A stretch of DNA of 17,329 bases from assembly GCA_028869495.1 (NCBI GenBank), contig JAGWRY010000320.1:1-17329 (forward strand), written 5' to 3'. Positions 1 to 7,073 of the stretch are shown here, piece after piece. Within the stretch, counting starts at the first letter, position 1, and every line of letters begins with the position of its first letter. The position numbers and the translations under genes were made by a program. The notes under the pieces were generated by a model. That model made no database searches and was not told where the DNA came from. It worked only from the letters and a program-made list of their open reading frames with translations. The stretch is from Elusimicrobiota bacterium. GTDB lineage: Bacteria; Elusimicrobiota; Elusimicrobia; UBA1565; UBA9628.

Positions 1-304
1 GCACCGCGAGGTGGATCTGAAGGATCCGGTTCAGGTACTGGTGCTGCTTGATCGGGTTCATCGTGACGAAGTCCTCGAGGCTGGCCGTCTCCGTCAGGAC
101 GTTGCGGAAGGTCGTCACGTATTTCTGCACGGTATCCGCGAAGCCGACCGCGAGGGACTCCTGCATCGACAGCGTCTCCTTGCGCAGCGACTGCTGGGAG
201 ATGCTGATCAGGTTGTAGCCGACGAAGCCCATCGGCGCCAGCGAGATGAGCAGGAACCAGAAGAGGATCTTGTAGGCGAGCTTGCCGCGCCTCTTCGTGG
301 GCAT
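1..304 (-). CDS. Membrane sensor protein, N-terminus only (probable sensor kinase)
   Basis: Only the first 101 codons are inside the window; the rest runs off the low-coordinate edge. The reading frame opens at the ATG at 304-302 with a basic start (MPTKRRGKLAYK), then one membrane helix at about residues 13-32. An amphipathic stretch follows (residues 36-101) that resembles the start of an extracytoplasmic Cache-type sensor domain. This layout is typical of membrane-bound histidine kinases, diguanylate cyclases and chemoreceptors. The gene follows two response-regulator genes on the same strand, so a sensor kinase is my best guess, but no catalytic domain is visible. It is separated from the upstream regulator by 122 bp, so it may have its own promoter. 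No good Shine-Dalgarno sequence precedes the ATG. Confidence 0.7.
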   Translation of the reverse strand, partial: MPTKRRGKLAYKILFWFLLISLAPMGFVGYNLISISQQSLRKETLSMQESLAVGFADTVQKYVTTFRNVLTETASLEDFVTMNPIKQHQYLNRILQIHLAV

Positions 305-380
305 GGCGGCCTATCGGCTCCGCGGCGAGCGGCCGCTTTCTGCGCTATGCTCGGTCATGGTGGGGGGCTTCGACCCGGAC

Positions 381-386
381 AGTGTA
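381..386 (-). promoter_or_regulatory. Possible -10 element before the membrane sensor gene
   Basis: The 122-bp gap between the single-domain response regulator and the membrane sensor contains TACACT on the minus strand, the same hexamer used by the strong pilin promoter at 11949-11954. It is flanked by short CCCGG/CCGGG inverted repeats. No good -35 hexamer sits 16-18 bp upstream (AT-rich CAAATT at best), so this is weak evidence for a separate start of transcription. Confidence 0.25.
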
Positions 387-426
387 GCGCTCCCGGGGCA
401 CGAATTTGTTGCGGCGGCCCGGCGCG

Positions 427-813
427 TCAGCCCCGCGCGGCGTTGCGCGACAGCAGCTGCTTGATCCGCGCCGACAGCTCCGCGAGGTCGAACGGCTTCG
501 TGATGTACTCGTCGGCGCCGAGCTCGAAGCCCTGCTTCTTCTCCTCCGACGAGAGGAAGCGCCCAGTCATCATGATCAGGATCACGGTCTTCGAGCGCTT
601 GCGCAGCTCCTGGCAGATCTGGAAGCCCGAGGAGTCCGGGAGCTGGATGTCCATGATCACGACTTGCGGCTCGATCTTCTGGGCGGCGGCGATCCCGTCC
701 TTCGCGTCGCCGGCCTGATGGCACTCGAAGCCGTCGAGGTCCAGGACCTCGGCGAGGCTCTCGCGCAGGTGCGCGTCGTCGTCGATGATGAGCAGCTTCG
801 GAAGCTTCGTCAT
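427..813 (-). CDS. Single-domain response regulator (CheY-like receiver)
   Basis: This 128-residue protein is one complete receiver domain with no output domain. All key residues are visible: the acidic cluster D11-D13, phospho-acceptor D55 in VVIMDIQLPD, T83 in MMTG, and K106 in TKPF. It should therefore be phosphorylated normally by a histidine kinase and act through protein contact, as CheY or Spo0F do. The start is well supported: GAGGAG lies 5 nt upstream of the ATG, inside the last codons of the preceding regulator, whose TGA ends 1 nt before this ATG. The two regulators are thus translationally linked. The membrane sensor lies just downstream on the same strand and is a plausible partner. 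The actual target, possibly the pilus motor or the adjacent DNA-binding regulator, cannot be read from the sequence. Confidence 0.92.
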   Translation of the reverse strand: MTKLPKLLIIDDDAHLRESLAEVLDLDGFECHQAGDAKDGIAAAQKIEPQVVIMDIQLPDSSGFQICQELRKRSKTVILIMMTGRFLSSEEKKQGFELGADEYITKPFDLAELSARIKQLLSRNAARG

Positions 814-814
814 G

Positions 815-1615
815 TCATCTCCTCAGTTCCCCGCCGGGCGGGACCAGCTTGTAGCCGACGCACGGGATCGTCGTGATGTAGCGGGCCGCGGCCTTGAGCT
901 TCTCGCGCAGGCGCCTCACGTGGACGTCGACCGTCCGCGGCGAGCCGAAATAGTTGTAGCCCCAGACGCGCTCGATCAGGTACGGGCGCGACAGGACGCG
1001 GTTGGCCGAGCTCAGGAACACGTAGAGCAGGTCCAGCTCCTTCGAGGTCAGCGGCACGCGCTTGCCGCTGACGTGCAGGGTGTAGCTGGTCAGGTTGAGC
1101 TCGATCTCGCCCATCTTGATCAGCTCCTCCGGAGCGCTCGCCTGCGTGCGGCGCAGGACCGCCTTGATGCGCGCCAGGCACTCGGCGGTGTCCCAGTTCA
1201 GCGACAGGCACTCGTCGGCGCCGGCCTGGAAGAAGGCCAGGCGCAGGGACACGCGGTCCTTCACGGCCGCGGCGGGCGCGGCCGCCGCCGAGGGCGCGCC
1301 GCGGCCGAACAGGGCGTACGCGTGCTTGGCCGGAGACGCCGCGGCCGCGGGCTGGTCGGCGTGCTCGACGAGCGCCACGATCGGTAGCTGCTTGGCCGGC
1401 CCTTTCGTGCGCAGGGCCTTCACGAACTCGACGCCGTCCTCGTCGACGAGCTTCTGCCCGACCAGGAGGAGGTCGCAGCCGCGGTGCGCGAGCAGGCCGT
1501 GGACCTCCTTCGCGCGCTGGGCGACGGTGACCGACATCCCGGCGCCCTGCAGCGCCTCCAGGACGACGGCCGCTCGGTTCGGCTCGCGGGACGCGTAGAC
1601 GACGTTGACGCGCAT
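815..1615 (-). CDS. OmpR/PhoB-type DNA-binding regulator with degenerate receiver
   Basis: The protein has 266 residues. Residues 1-156 follow the receiver fold, ending in the familiar ARIKAVLRR helix, but the chemistry is gone. There is no acidic pair after strand 1 (VVYASREPN), the phospho-acceptor aspartate is replaced by G53 (DLLLVGQKL), and the TKP lysine motif reads SLN at about 138-140. An Ala-rich insert of about 30 residues (88-118) interrupts the region between strands 4 and 5. Residues about 165-262 are an intact OmpR-type winged helix (LTSKELDLLYVF, RTVDVHVRRLREKL, VGYKLVPP). It is probably a phosphorylation-independent transcription factor. It lies 6 nt after a small membrane-protein gene and 1 nt before a normal receiver gene, in line with the pilus operon. 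Control of the tad genes is an attractive but unproven role. Confidence 0.9.
   Translation of the reverse strand: MRVNVVYASREPNRAAVVLEALQGAGMSVTVAQRAKEVHGLLAHRGCDLLLVGQKLVDEDGVEFVKALRTKGPAKQLPIVALVEHADQPAAAASPAKHAYALFGRGAPSAAAAPAAAVKDRVSLRLAFFQAGADECLSLNWDTAECLARIKAVLRRTQASAPEELIKMGEIELNLTSYTLHVSGKRVPLTSKELDLLYVFLSSANRVLSRPYLIERVWGYNYFGSPRTVDVHVRRLREKLKAAARYITTIPCVGYKLVPPGGELRR
819..824 (-). promoter_or_regulatory. Shine-Dalgarno site of the single-domain regulator, inside the upstream gene
   Basis: GAGGAG sits 5 nt before the ATG at 813 and overlaps the last codons of the upstream winged-helix regulator (stop at 815-817). It fixes the start and implies coupled translation of the two regulators. 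Confidence 0.7.
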
Positions 1616-1621
1616 CCGGCC

Positions 1622-2053
1622 TTAAGCCTCGCCTTCCCCGTCGTCTCCCTCGAGGTCGAGGCTCAGGCCGCCGAGGCCGAGCGCGCCCGCGAACAGGTTG
1701 TAGAGCGCGGCGACGAGCAGGAAGACGCCGTCCATCAGCACCGCGTAGAACAGCGTGAAGAGCAGCATCGACAGCAGGCGCAGCGGCACGGACATCGCCG
1801 CGTTCTCCGCGTTCGGGACCAGCAGGAAGGTCGTCATCCCGCCGAGCAGGCCGAGGGTCGCGAGGACCGCGGTGACGGCCGGCTGCGTCGCGACGAGGAT
1901 GGCGCCCCCGCCGACGACGGCCGCGGCGATGGCCGGCACGACCATCTGGCGTCCGATCAGCACGAGCGCCGCGGCGACTCCGACGATGGCCACGACGGGC
2001 AGGACGGGATTCTTGATCCAGTACGGGTCGATCCGCTTGACGCGATAGCTCAT
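1622..2053 (-). CDS. Orphan multi-pass membrane protein
   Basis: I do not recognise this 143-residue protein. It has a short polar N-terminus (MSYRVKRIDPYWIKNP) and helices at about 17-34, 38-56 and 58-79. A long hydrophobic region at 91-124 could be one or two further spans. The tail is acidic (DLEGDDGEGEA). The start is secure: AAGGAG lies 6 nt before the ATG. The gene sits between the HAMP/PAS sensor (82 bp upstream) and the degenerate-receiver regulator (6 nt downstream), so it is probably co-transcribed with the regulators. It could be a membrane partner of the sensor or of the pilus platform, but nothing in the sequence shows a function. Confidence 0.8.
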   Translation of the reverse strand: MSYRVKRIDPYWIKNPVLPVVAIVGVAAALVLIGRQMVVPAIAAAVVGGGAILVATQPAVTAVLATLGLLGGMTTFLLVPNAENAAMSVPLRLLSMLLFTLFYAVLMDGVFLLVAALYNLFAGALGLGGLSLDLEGDDGEGEA

Positions 2054-2059
2054 GCGTGT

Positions 2060-2065
2060 CTCCTT
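2060..2065 (-). promoter_or_regulatory. Strong Shine-Dalgarno site of the orphan membrane protein
   Basis: AAGGAG lies 6 nt upstream of the ATG at 2053. It is one of the best ribosome-binding sites in the window and decides the start. Confidence 0.75.
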
Positions 2066-2086
2066 AATAGCTCTGGAAGCTCCACA

Positions 2087-2115
2087 AGCTTAACAGAACG
2101 GCGCGGAGAGCGCAA
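2087..2115 (-). promoter_or_regulatory. Candidate promoter for the regulatory tail
   Basis: On the minus strand TTGCGC (2115-2110), a 17-bp spacer and TAAGCT (2092-2087) occur with an extended TGT directly before the -10. Each hexamer matches consensus at only three positions, so the call rests mainly on spacing, the TGn extension, and position in the 82-bp gap before the orphan membrane protein and two regulators. Confidence 0.35.
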
Positions 2116-2135
2116 GTGTTCGCGGCAGCGCGCGC

Positions 2136-3257
2136 CTACAAGCGCGCGGCGGCGGTCTTCGGCTCGAAGAGGATCAGCGTGCGCTTCGTCTCGCCGTCCT
2201 GGTCGAGATGGACGGCCTTCACGTGGCAGGGCTCGGAGCGGAACATCGTGTCCGCCTCCTTGACCTGGTTCGGGTTGTCGAGCGCGACGCTGACGAGGCG
2301 CAGGACGTCCTGCTGCTGGCTGTCGATCACGTCGAGCAGGTGCATCTTGCCGTCGGTCGTGACCGTGCCGGTGACCGGGAAGTTCGTGTACAGGACGGCG
2401 TTGTCCTCGTCGACGACGATCGCGCGGTGGCGCTTGGAGACGACCGCCTTCAGGATCGACTCCCACCACTGCGCCTCGGCGGCGCCGCGCTGCTTTTCCT
2501 TGGCCATCGCGCCGGAGATCTCCGTCTTGACCTTCGACAGGAAGATGCCGATGACCCCGGCGAGCTCGCCGATCTCGTCGCCCGGCGGGGCGAACTTCAG
2601 CTCGAAGTTTTTCAGCGAGATCGACTCGATCGCGTCGCGCAGGTTCAGCATCGGGTTGATCACGAAATGATGGAGGAAGAAATACAGCGGGATCCCCAGG
2701 AGCAGCAGCACGCCGACGGCCCCGATCTCGTACTTGTGCATCGCGCGGCTGATGACGCCGACGACGTTCCGTCGGCTGACCTGGATGTCCAGGATGCCGA
2801 GGACGTCGCCGCGCAGGGCCAGCGGGATCGCGATGTCGTAGAGCGGCATGTTCGGGACCGCCCGGACGATCGGGGTCTTCGCGAGCCACGCCTGCTCGAT
2901 CGCGTCGGTCGGCAGGCTCACCTGCTTCGTGAAGTCGTCGAAGGACTTCGTCAGCATCGACGGGTCCTTGAACCAGCGCACCTCCCCGTACTTGTTCAGG
3001 TACAGGAGCGACGCGATGCGGTCGTCCTTGGACAGGCGGGTGACGATGTCGAGCTCGGGCATCGTGATCACGCTCTGGTTGCGCGCCAGGCCGTCGATCA
3101 GGGTCGGCGCGTAGAGCCGGACCATGTCGATCGACTCCTGCTTGAGCTTCTCGTCGAACGTCCACTTGAACAGGTTGTAGTAGAAGATCCCGCCGAGGGA
3201 CATCACGTACGCCCCGATCAGGGTGAACCAGATGAACCACTTGACCGACAGCTTCAT
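2136..3257 (-). CDS. Cache-HAMP-PAS-like membrane sensor without output domain
   Basis: This 373-residue protein has TM1 at about 7-30 and an extracytoplasmic region at 31-175 with a Cache-like end (PLYDIAIPLALRGDVLGILDIQVS). TM2 lies at about 177-198, followed by a HAMP-like linker at 199-250 (INPMLNLRDAIESIS, DEIGELAGVIGIFL). A PAS-like cytoplasmic domain follows at about 270-366 (KRHRAIVVDEDNAVLYTN). It stops there: no histidine kinase, GGDEF or methyl-accepting region follows, and the TAG at 2138-2136 is followed by a new gene with its own ribosome-binding site. It may pass its signal by protein contact, possibly to the kinase-like sensor at the window edge or to the pilus platform. It starts 31 bp after the TPR gene, so it likely belongs to the tad transcript. 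The Shine-Dalgarno (GGGCGGGG) is weak. Confidence 0.82.
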   Translation of the reverse strand: MKLSVKWFIWFTLIGAYVMSLGGIFYYNLFKWTFDEKLKQESIDMVRLYAPTLIDGLARNQSVITMPELDIVTRLSKDDRIASLLYLNKYGEVRWFKDPSMLTKSFDDFTKQVSLPTDAIEQAWLAKTPIVRAVPNMPLYDIAIPLALRGDVLGILDIQVSRRNVVGVISRAMHKYEIGAVGVLLLLGIPLYFFLHHFVINPMLNLRDAIESISLKNFELKFAPPGDEIGELAGVIGIFLSKVKTEISGAMAKEKQRGAAEAQWWESILKAVVSKRHRAIVVDEDNAVLYTNFPVTGTVTTDGKMHLLDVIDSQQQDVLRLVSVALDNPNQVKEADTMFRSEPCHVKAVHLDQDGETKRTLILFEPKTAAARL

Positions 3258-3288
3258 CGCCCCGCCCGGCGGCCGGCGGCGGTCCCGC

Positions 3289-4635
3289 TCACTGGCCGCC
3301 GCCGTAGAGCTTGTCGATCTTGTCGAGGCCGGCGACCGCGTCGCTGTTGCTCGGATCGAGCTCCTTGGCCCTCAGCCACTTGTTGCGCGCCGTCTGATAG
3401 TCCCCGCGCTCGAAGGCGATCACTCCCTCGAGATAGTTCTGCTGGGACTGCTTCTTGGCGTCCGCGCTGGTCAGGGCGGGCGCGGCGGGCTCGGCGGGGG
3501 CCTCGGCGGGCGCCGACGACTGCGCGACCGCCGCCTGCTCCGCGGCTTTCTTCTTCTCCTCGGCCGCGGAGGCGGCCTCGTCCGCCGCCTTCTTCTTGGC
3601 GGCCGCGGCCTGCTCCTTGGCCCGCTCTGCGGCCTGCTTCTTGGCGTCCGCCTCGCGGATCTTCTGCTCCTTGGCGCGGGCGATCAGCTGGTCGGCCGCG
3701 GCGGGATCGTAGCCGTACTGCGTGGCCGCCTTCCACTCGCCGATCGCCTTGTCGTACTGGCGCGACTCGTAGAGGCGCCTCCCCTCGGCGACGTGCTGGT
3801 TGGCCACCTCGGCGCGGATCTCCGCCTGGAGCTTCTGGGCCTTCAAGTTGCCGGGGCCGGTCTCGAGGACCTGATCGAGCATCTTCAAGGACTCGAGCAC
3901 CAGTCCCTGGCTGTAGAGGTTCAGCGCGGTCTGAAGCTTCTCGTTGGCCTCCTCCTGGCGCTCCTCGGCCTCGACCTTCGCGATCGCCGCGGTCAGGTGC
4001 GGGAAGCGCGGGTTCAGGACGAGCGCCGCGTACCACTGGTCGAGCGTCTCGCTGAGCCGGTGCTGGCGGTAAGCCTTCTGTCCGCGCCGGTAGTGGTCGA
4101 CCGCCATCGCGTCGTTGGCCCTCTTCAGCCAGTAGCGGGCCTTCAGGTTGCTCGGCGAGAGCTCGACGACCTCCTTCCACTTCTCGGAGGCCTCCGCGAG
4201 GCGCCCCTGACGATAGAGGGACATCCCCTCCTCGAAGCGGTCGGCGAGCATCTCGCGCTTGGAGGCGCTCGGCGCGACGGAGCCCTTCAGGTCGCGCGTC
4301 GCGCGGTTCAGGACCGCCGCCTCCTCGAAGCCGGGGTCGATCGCGAGGATCTTGCGGGTCAGCTCGTTGGCGTCCTCGAACTTCCCCTCCCGGTAGAGGT
4401 CGAAGGCGTTCTCGTAGACGATCTGGAGGGTCTTGTGCTCGATGCGCGCCTTCTCGAGCTGGATCGTGTAGATGTACTTGCGCTTGTCCTCGTCGGAGGA
4501 GATCGTCCCCAGTTTCAGGTGGGACATGTCGAGGAACAGGCCCTCGGTGCCCTTGGTCTTCGGCGGCTCCTGGGCGCGCGCGAAGGCCGCGAGCGCGGGC
4601 AGGGCGAGCAGGACGGCGAGGGCGCGGGCGCGCAT
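3289..4635 (-). CDS. Secreted TPR protein of the Tad locus (TadD-like role)
   Basis: The protein has 448 residues from the ATG at 4635, which overlaps the TGA of tadC by one base (TGATG). A signal peptide spans about 1-21 (ALAVLLALPALAAFARA). Tetratricopeptide-like repeats lie at about 75-108, 133-166, 180-212, 230-265 and 283-312, with a last one at about 395-430 (YLEGVIAFERGDYQTARNKW). A Lys/Ala/Glu-rich probable coiled coil (318-372) and a Pro/Ala linker (374-390) separate the last repeat from the rest. TadD proteins of Tad systems are TPR lipoproteins needed for secretin or pilus assembly. This one is longer than TadD proteins I know and shows no clear lipobox cysteine, so it is probably a soluble periplasmic scaffold. 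The reading frame stays open far upstream through tadC, but that part is a shadow. Confidence 0.85.
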   Translation of the reverse strand: MRARALAVLLALPALAAFARAQEPPKTKGTEGLFLDMSHLKLGTISSDEDKRKYIYTIQLEKARIEHKTLQIVYENAFDLYREGKFEDANELTRKILAIDPGFEEAAVLNRATRDLKGSVAPSASKREMLADRFEEGMSLYRQGRLAEASEKWKEVVELSPSNLKARYWLKRANDAMAVDHYRRGQKAYRQHRLSETLDQWYAALVLNPRFPHLTAAIAKVEAEERQEEANEKLQTALNLYSQGLVLESLKMLDQVLETGPGNLKAQKLQAEIRAEVANQHVAEGRRLYESRQYDKAIGEWKAATQYGYDPAAADQLIARAKEQKIREADAKKQAAERAKEQAAAAKKKAADEAASAAEEKKKAAEQAAVAQSSAPAEAPAEPAAPALTSADAKKQSQQNYLEGVIAFERGDYQTARNKWLRAKELDPSNSDAVAGLDKIDKLYGGGQ

Positions 4636-5549
4636 CAGAAGCCGAGGCCTCCCTGGATCAGGCTCTTCATCATCGGAGCCAGCATCATGATGAAAACGGT
4701 CGGGAAGATGAAGATGAACAGGGGGATCAGCATCTTCGTCGAGGCCTGCGCGGCCAGCTTCTCGGCCTTGTTCAGGCGCCGGAAGCGCATGTCGGCCGCG
4801 TAATTGCGCAGGAGCTCGACCAGGCTGGTGCCGAGCTCGTCGGACTGGATGATCAGGCCGACGAACGAGCGGATCTCGGCGACGCCGGTGCGCATCGCCA
4901 GGCGCTTGAGCGCGTCGCGCCGCGTGTAGCCGAGCTGGACCTCGTTGATCACCTTCTCGAACTCCTTCTCGAGCTCGGTGCGCTGCTCGGACTTGACGTT
5001 CTTCAGGATGCGCTCGATCGCCGCCATGTAGTCGAGGCCCGCCTCGATCGTCAGCGCGAGGAGGTCGACGGTCGTCGGAAAGTTGCGCATGATGTCCGAT
5101 TGGCGCGCGCGGACGCGCCCGTTGAAGATCGAGTCCGGGACGAGGAAGCCGACGACCCCGAAGAGCAGTCCGAACAGGGAGCCCGTGCCGAGATAGGCGA
5201 GGCCGCCGAAAGCCGCCGCGAAGAACTCCTTCAGGTGCAGCATGTCGAGCGGGGTCGGCTTCGCCGGCCGCCCCATCATCATGTGCAGCTCCTCGAGCTT
5301 GACGTCGAGATGGAAGGTCCTCAGCAGGAACAGGTCCAGCCGCTCGAGCGCGCCGCCGTTCGGGTTCAGGCTCGAGAAGGCGGACGAAGTGCCGACCTCC
5401 TTCTTCGCGAGCCGGGAGAGGTCCGACTCGTCCGGCTCCGCCGGCGGGGCGAACAGGCGGCTGATCGTCGTGTAGCACGCGACCGACCCCAGCACCCCGA
5501 CGGCGAGGAGCAGGTAGTGGGTCAGCGGGTCGATCGGGGCGTTCGCCAT
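4635..5549 (-). CDS. tadC: TadC, inner-membrane platform protein of the Tad pilus
   Basis: This 304-residue protein has the T2SSF (GspF/PilC-type) fold of Tad platform proteins. An N-terminal helix at about 10-30 is followed by a polar linker (33-100), hydrophobic spans at about 108-140, the cytoplasmic T2SSF helical region at about 155-270 (FPTTVDLLALTIEAGLDYMAAI, then GYTRRDALKRLAMRTG and SDELGTSLVELLRNYA), and a C-terminal span at 272-295. With TadB it should form the rotating or anchoring platform on which the CpaF ATPase works. It starts 15 nt after the tadB stop, with GAGG overlapping that stop. Its own TGA shares a base with the next ATG, so it is translationally coupled to the TPR gene. 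Assignment as TadC rather than TadB rests on gene order and on being second of the pair. Confidence 0.92.
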   Translation of the reverse strand: MANAPIDPLTHYLLLAVGVLGSVACYTTISRLFAPPAEPDESDLSRLAKKEVGTSSAFSSLNPNGGALERLDLFLLRTFHLDVKLEELHMMMGRPAKPTPLDMLHLKEFFAAAFGGLAYLGTGSLFGLLFGVVGFLVPDSIFNGRVRARQSDIMRNFPTTVDLLALTIEAGLDYMAAIERILKNVKSEQRTELEKEFEKVINEVQLGYTRRDALKRLAMRTGVAEIRSFVGLIIQSDELGTSLVELLRNYAADMRFRRLNKAEKLAAQASTKMLIPLFIFIFPTVFIMMLAPMMKSLIQGGLGF

Positions 5550-5564
5550 GTCAGGTCGCGGTCC

Positions 5565-7073
5565 TCAGACGTTGATGTCTCCCAGCTTGTTGACGATCTT
5601 CATGCCGATCGAGATCCAGATCGTGCAGAACAGCAAAGTGAAGAAGCCGAGCGGCGTGAAGTAGAACTCCTTCATCGTCGTCGGCTGGAACGCGAACATG
5701 ATGATCAGCATGATCCACGGCATCACGCCGACGACGATCGCCTGGATGCGCTGCTGGGCCGTCATCGCGGCGGTCTTCTCGACCAGCTTCGATTCCTCGC
5801 GGATGTTCTCGACGATGCGGTCGAAGATCTTGGTCAGGTTGCCGCCGACGGAGCGCTGGATCACGATCGCCTTGATCATGTAGGAGAGCAGGCGGCTCTG
5901 CACGCGCTCCTCGACGCCCTCGAGCGCCTTCTCGATGCTGGTGCCGAGGTGGTAGTTCTTCAGGCACAGCCCGAACTCCTCCGAGATCGGGGGCAGGGCG
6001 TCGCGCGTGACCATCTCGATGCAGCCGATCAGGTCCATGCCCGACTTCAGGCCGTTCGACATCAGGATCATCGTGTCCATCAGCTGGGCCTCGCACTTCA
6101 TGCCGCGCCGGAAGCGGATGTTGCGCAGGAGCCAGCCCGGCAGGACCAGGCCGCCGTAGATGCCGAGGCCGCCGAAGATCAGGAAGCCGAAGATGTTGAA
6201 GGTCAGCAGGCCGACCAGCAGGCCCGCGACGGCGGGGATGCCGACCAGGTAGTGGACCTTGATGACGATGAACTGCCTTTCGTACTCGTGCGCCCACTCC
6301 CTCGCCTTCTCCTTGTAGCGCTCGACGCCCTGCTGGATCTTCGCCTCGTTGAGGCTGCCGACCGCGAAGGCGCAGAAGAACATGCAGGCGATGCCGAGGA
6401 GCATGAACAGCAGGGCCGCCGCGCTCGCGCGCTGGTCCGCCTGGACCGGCGGCGCGTAGCCGCGAGGCGGGGCCTGCAGGACGTCGAAGGCCGAGTCGGT
6501 CAGGGCGCCGATCGCGATCACCGCGTGCCGGTAGCGCTGGGTGTTCCCGTTGATCAGCCCGTCCATCACGCTGTCCATCTGGTCGTTGATCAGCGTGAAG
6601 TTCGCGATCACGGCCCGCCCCCGGCCGCCCAGCGAGTTGCCGAGGCGCGCGCGGACGAGGCGGTCGAGCGACATCTGGAAGCGGATGCGGTTGTCTTCGT
6701 AGTCGCGCACGAGGGTGCCCGGCGGGATCAGCTGGCCGCCGTCGGACGGCGGGTAGCTCTTGCGGACCGTCTCGAAGAACTCGTAGAGGACCGAGGCCGG
6801 CGCCTGCCAGAGCTGAGCCTCGTTCAGGATGCCCTCGTCCGGGTCCTTCCAGACCGGCCGCTGGAGCATCGCCGGGAGGGTCTGGTCGATCCACTTCGGG
6901 ACCTGCAGTCCGGGGTCGCGGTCGCTCTTGAAATAGTGATAGAAGATCTGGATCTTGGTCTCGGCGCCGTTCTCGCGGCCGCCGAGGAACTTGATCTCCT
7001 GGGGCGTGAACATCTGCTGGGCCGCGGCGGGAGCCGCGGCGGCGAGCAGGACGGCGAACAGGGCGGCGCGCAT
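5565..7073 (-). CDS. tadB: TadB platform protein with signal peptide and extra N-terminal domain
   Basis: The protein has 502 residues from the ATG at 7073, which shares one base with the TGA of the upstream ATPase gene (TGATG). The C-terminal half is a standard TadB: spans at about 217-240, 275-292 and 294-312, a T2SSF domain at about 330-445 (LMDTMILMSNGLKSGMDLIG, SVGGNLTKIFDRIVENIREES) and spans at 443-462 and 472-492. The N-terminal part is unusual. It begins with a signal-peptide-like segment (residues 1-19, AAAAPAAAQ) and has about 190 polar residues before the first platform helix, including FYHYFKSDRDPGLQVP and DRLVRARLG. TadB proteins are usually near 300 residues and lack this part. 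I infer that the added domain is periplasmic and may contact the secretin, CpaB or the TPR protein. The alternative that the start is too far upstream is unlikely given the tight junction. Confidence 0.9.
   Translation of the reverse strand: MRAALFAVLLAAAAPAAAQQMFTPQEIKFLGGRENGAETKIQIFYHYFKSDRDPGLQVPKWIDQTLPAMLQRPVWKDPDEGILNEAQLWQAPASVLYEFFETVRKSYPPSDGGQLIPPGTLVRDYEDNRIRFQMSLDRLVRARLGNSLGGRGRAVIANFTLINDQMDSVMDGLINGNTQRYRHAVIAIGALTDSAFDVLQAPPRGYAPPVQADQRASAAALLFMLLGIACMFFCAFAVGSLNEAKIQQGVERYKEKAREWAHEYERQFIVIKVHYLVGIPAVAGLLVGLLTFNIFGFLIFGGLGIYGGLVLPGWLLRNIRFRRGMKCEAQLMDTMILMSNGLKSGMDLIGCIEMVTRDALPPISEEFGLCLKNYHLGTSIEKALEGVEERVQSRLLSYMIKAIVIQRSVGGNLTKIFDRIVENIREESKLVEKTAAMTAQQRIQAIVVGVMPWIMLIIMFAFQPTTMKEFYFTPLGFFTLLFCTIWISIGMKIVNKLGDINV

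Noticed and set aside
311..724. 137-residue minus-strand frame over the single-domain regulator
   Set aside because: It is out of frame with an intact receiver domain and is Arg/Ala-rich shadow.
2208..4055. Long plus-strand open frames (also 5100-7244, 7076-9433, 9393-11555, 11783-13042)
   Set aside because: They are antisense to genes with clear domains, and their translations are Arg/Asp/Gln/Leu-rich low-complexity strings typical of GC-rich shadow frames.
4636..5478. Upstream extension of the TPR-protein frame through tadC
   Set aside because: It overlaps the well-supported TadC frame and shows only shadow composition. The signal peptide begins at 4635.
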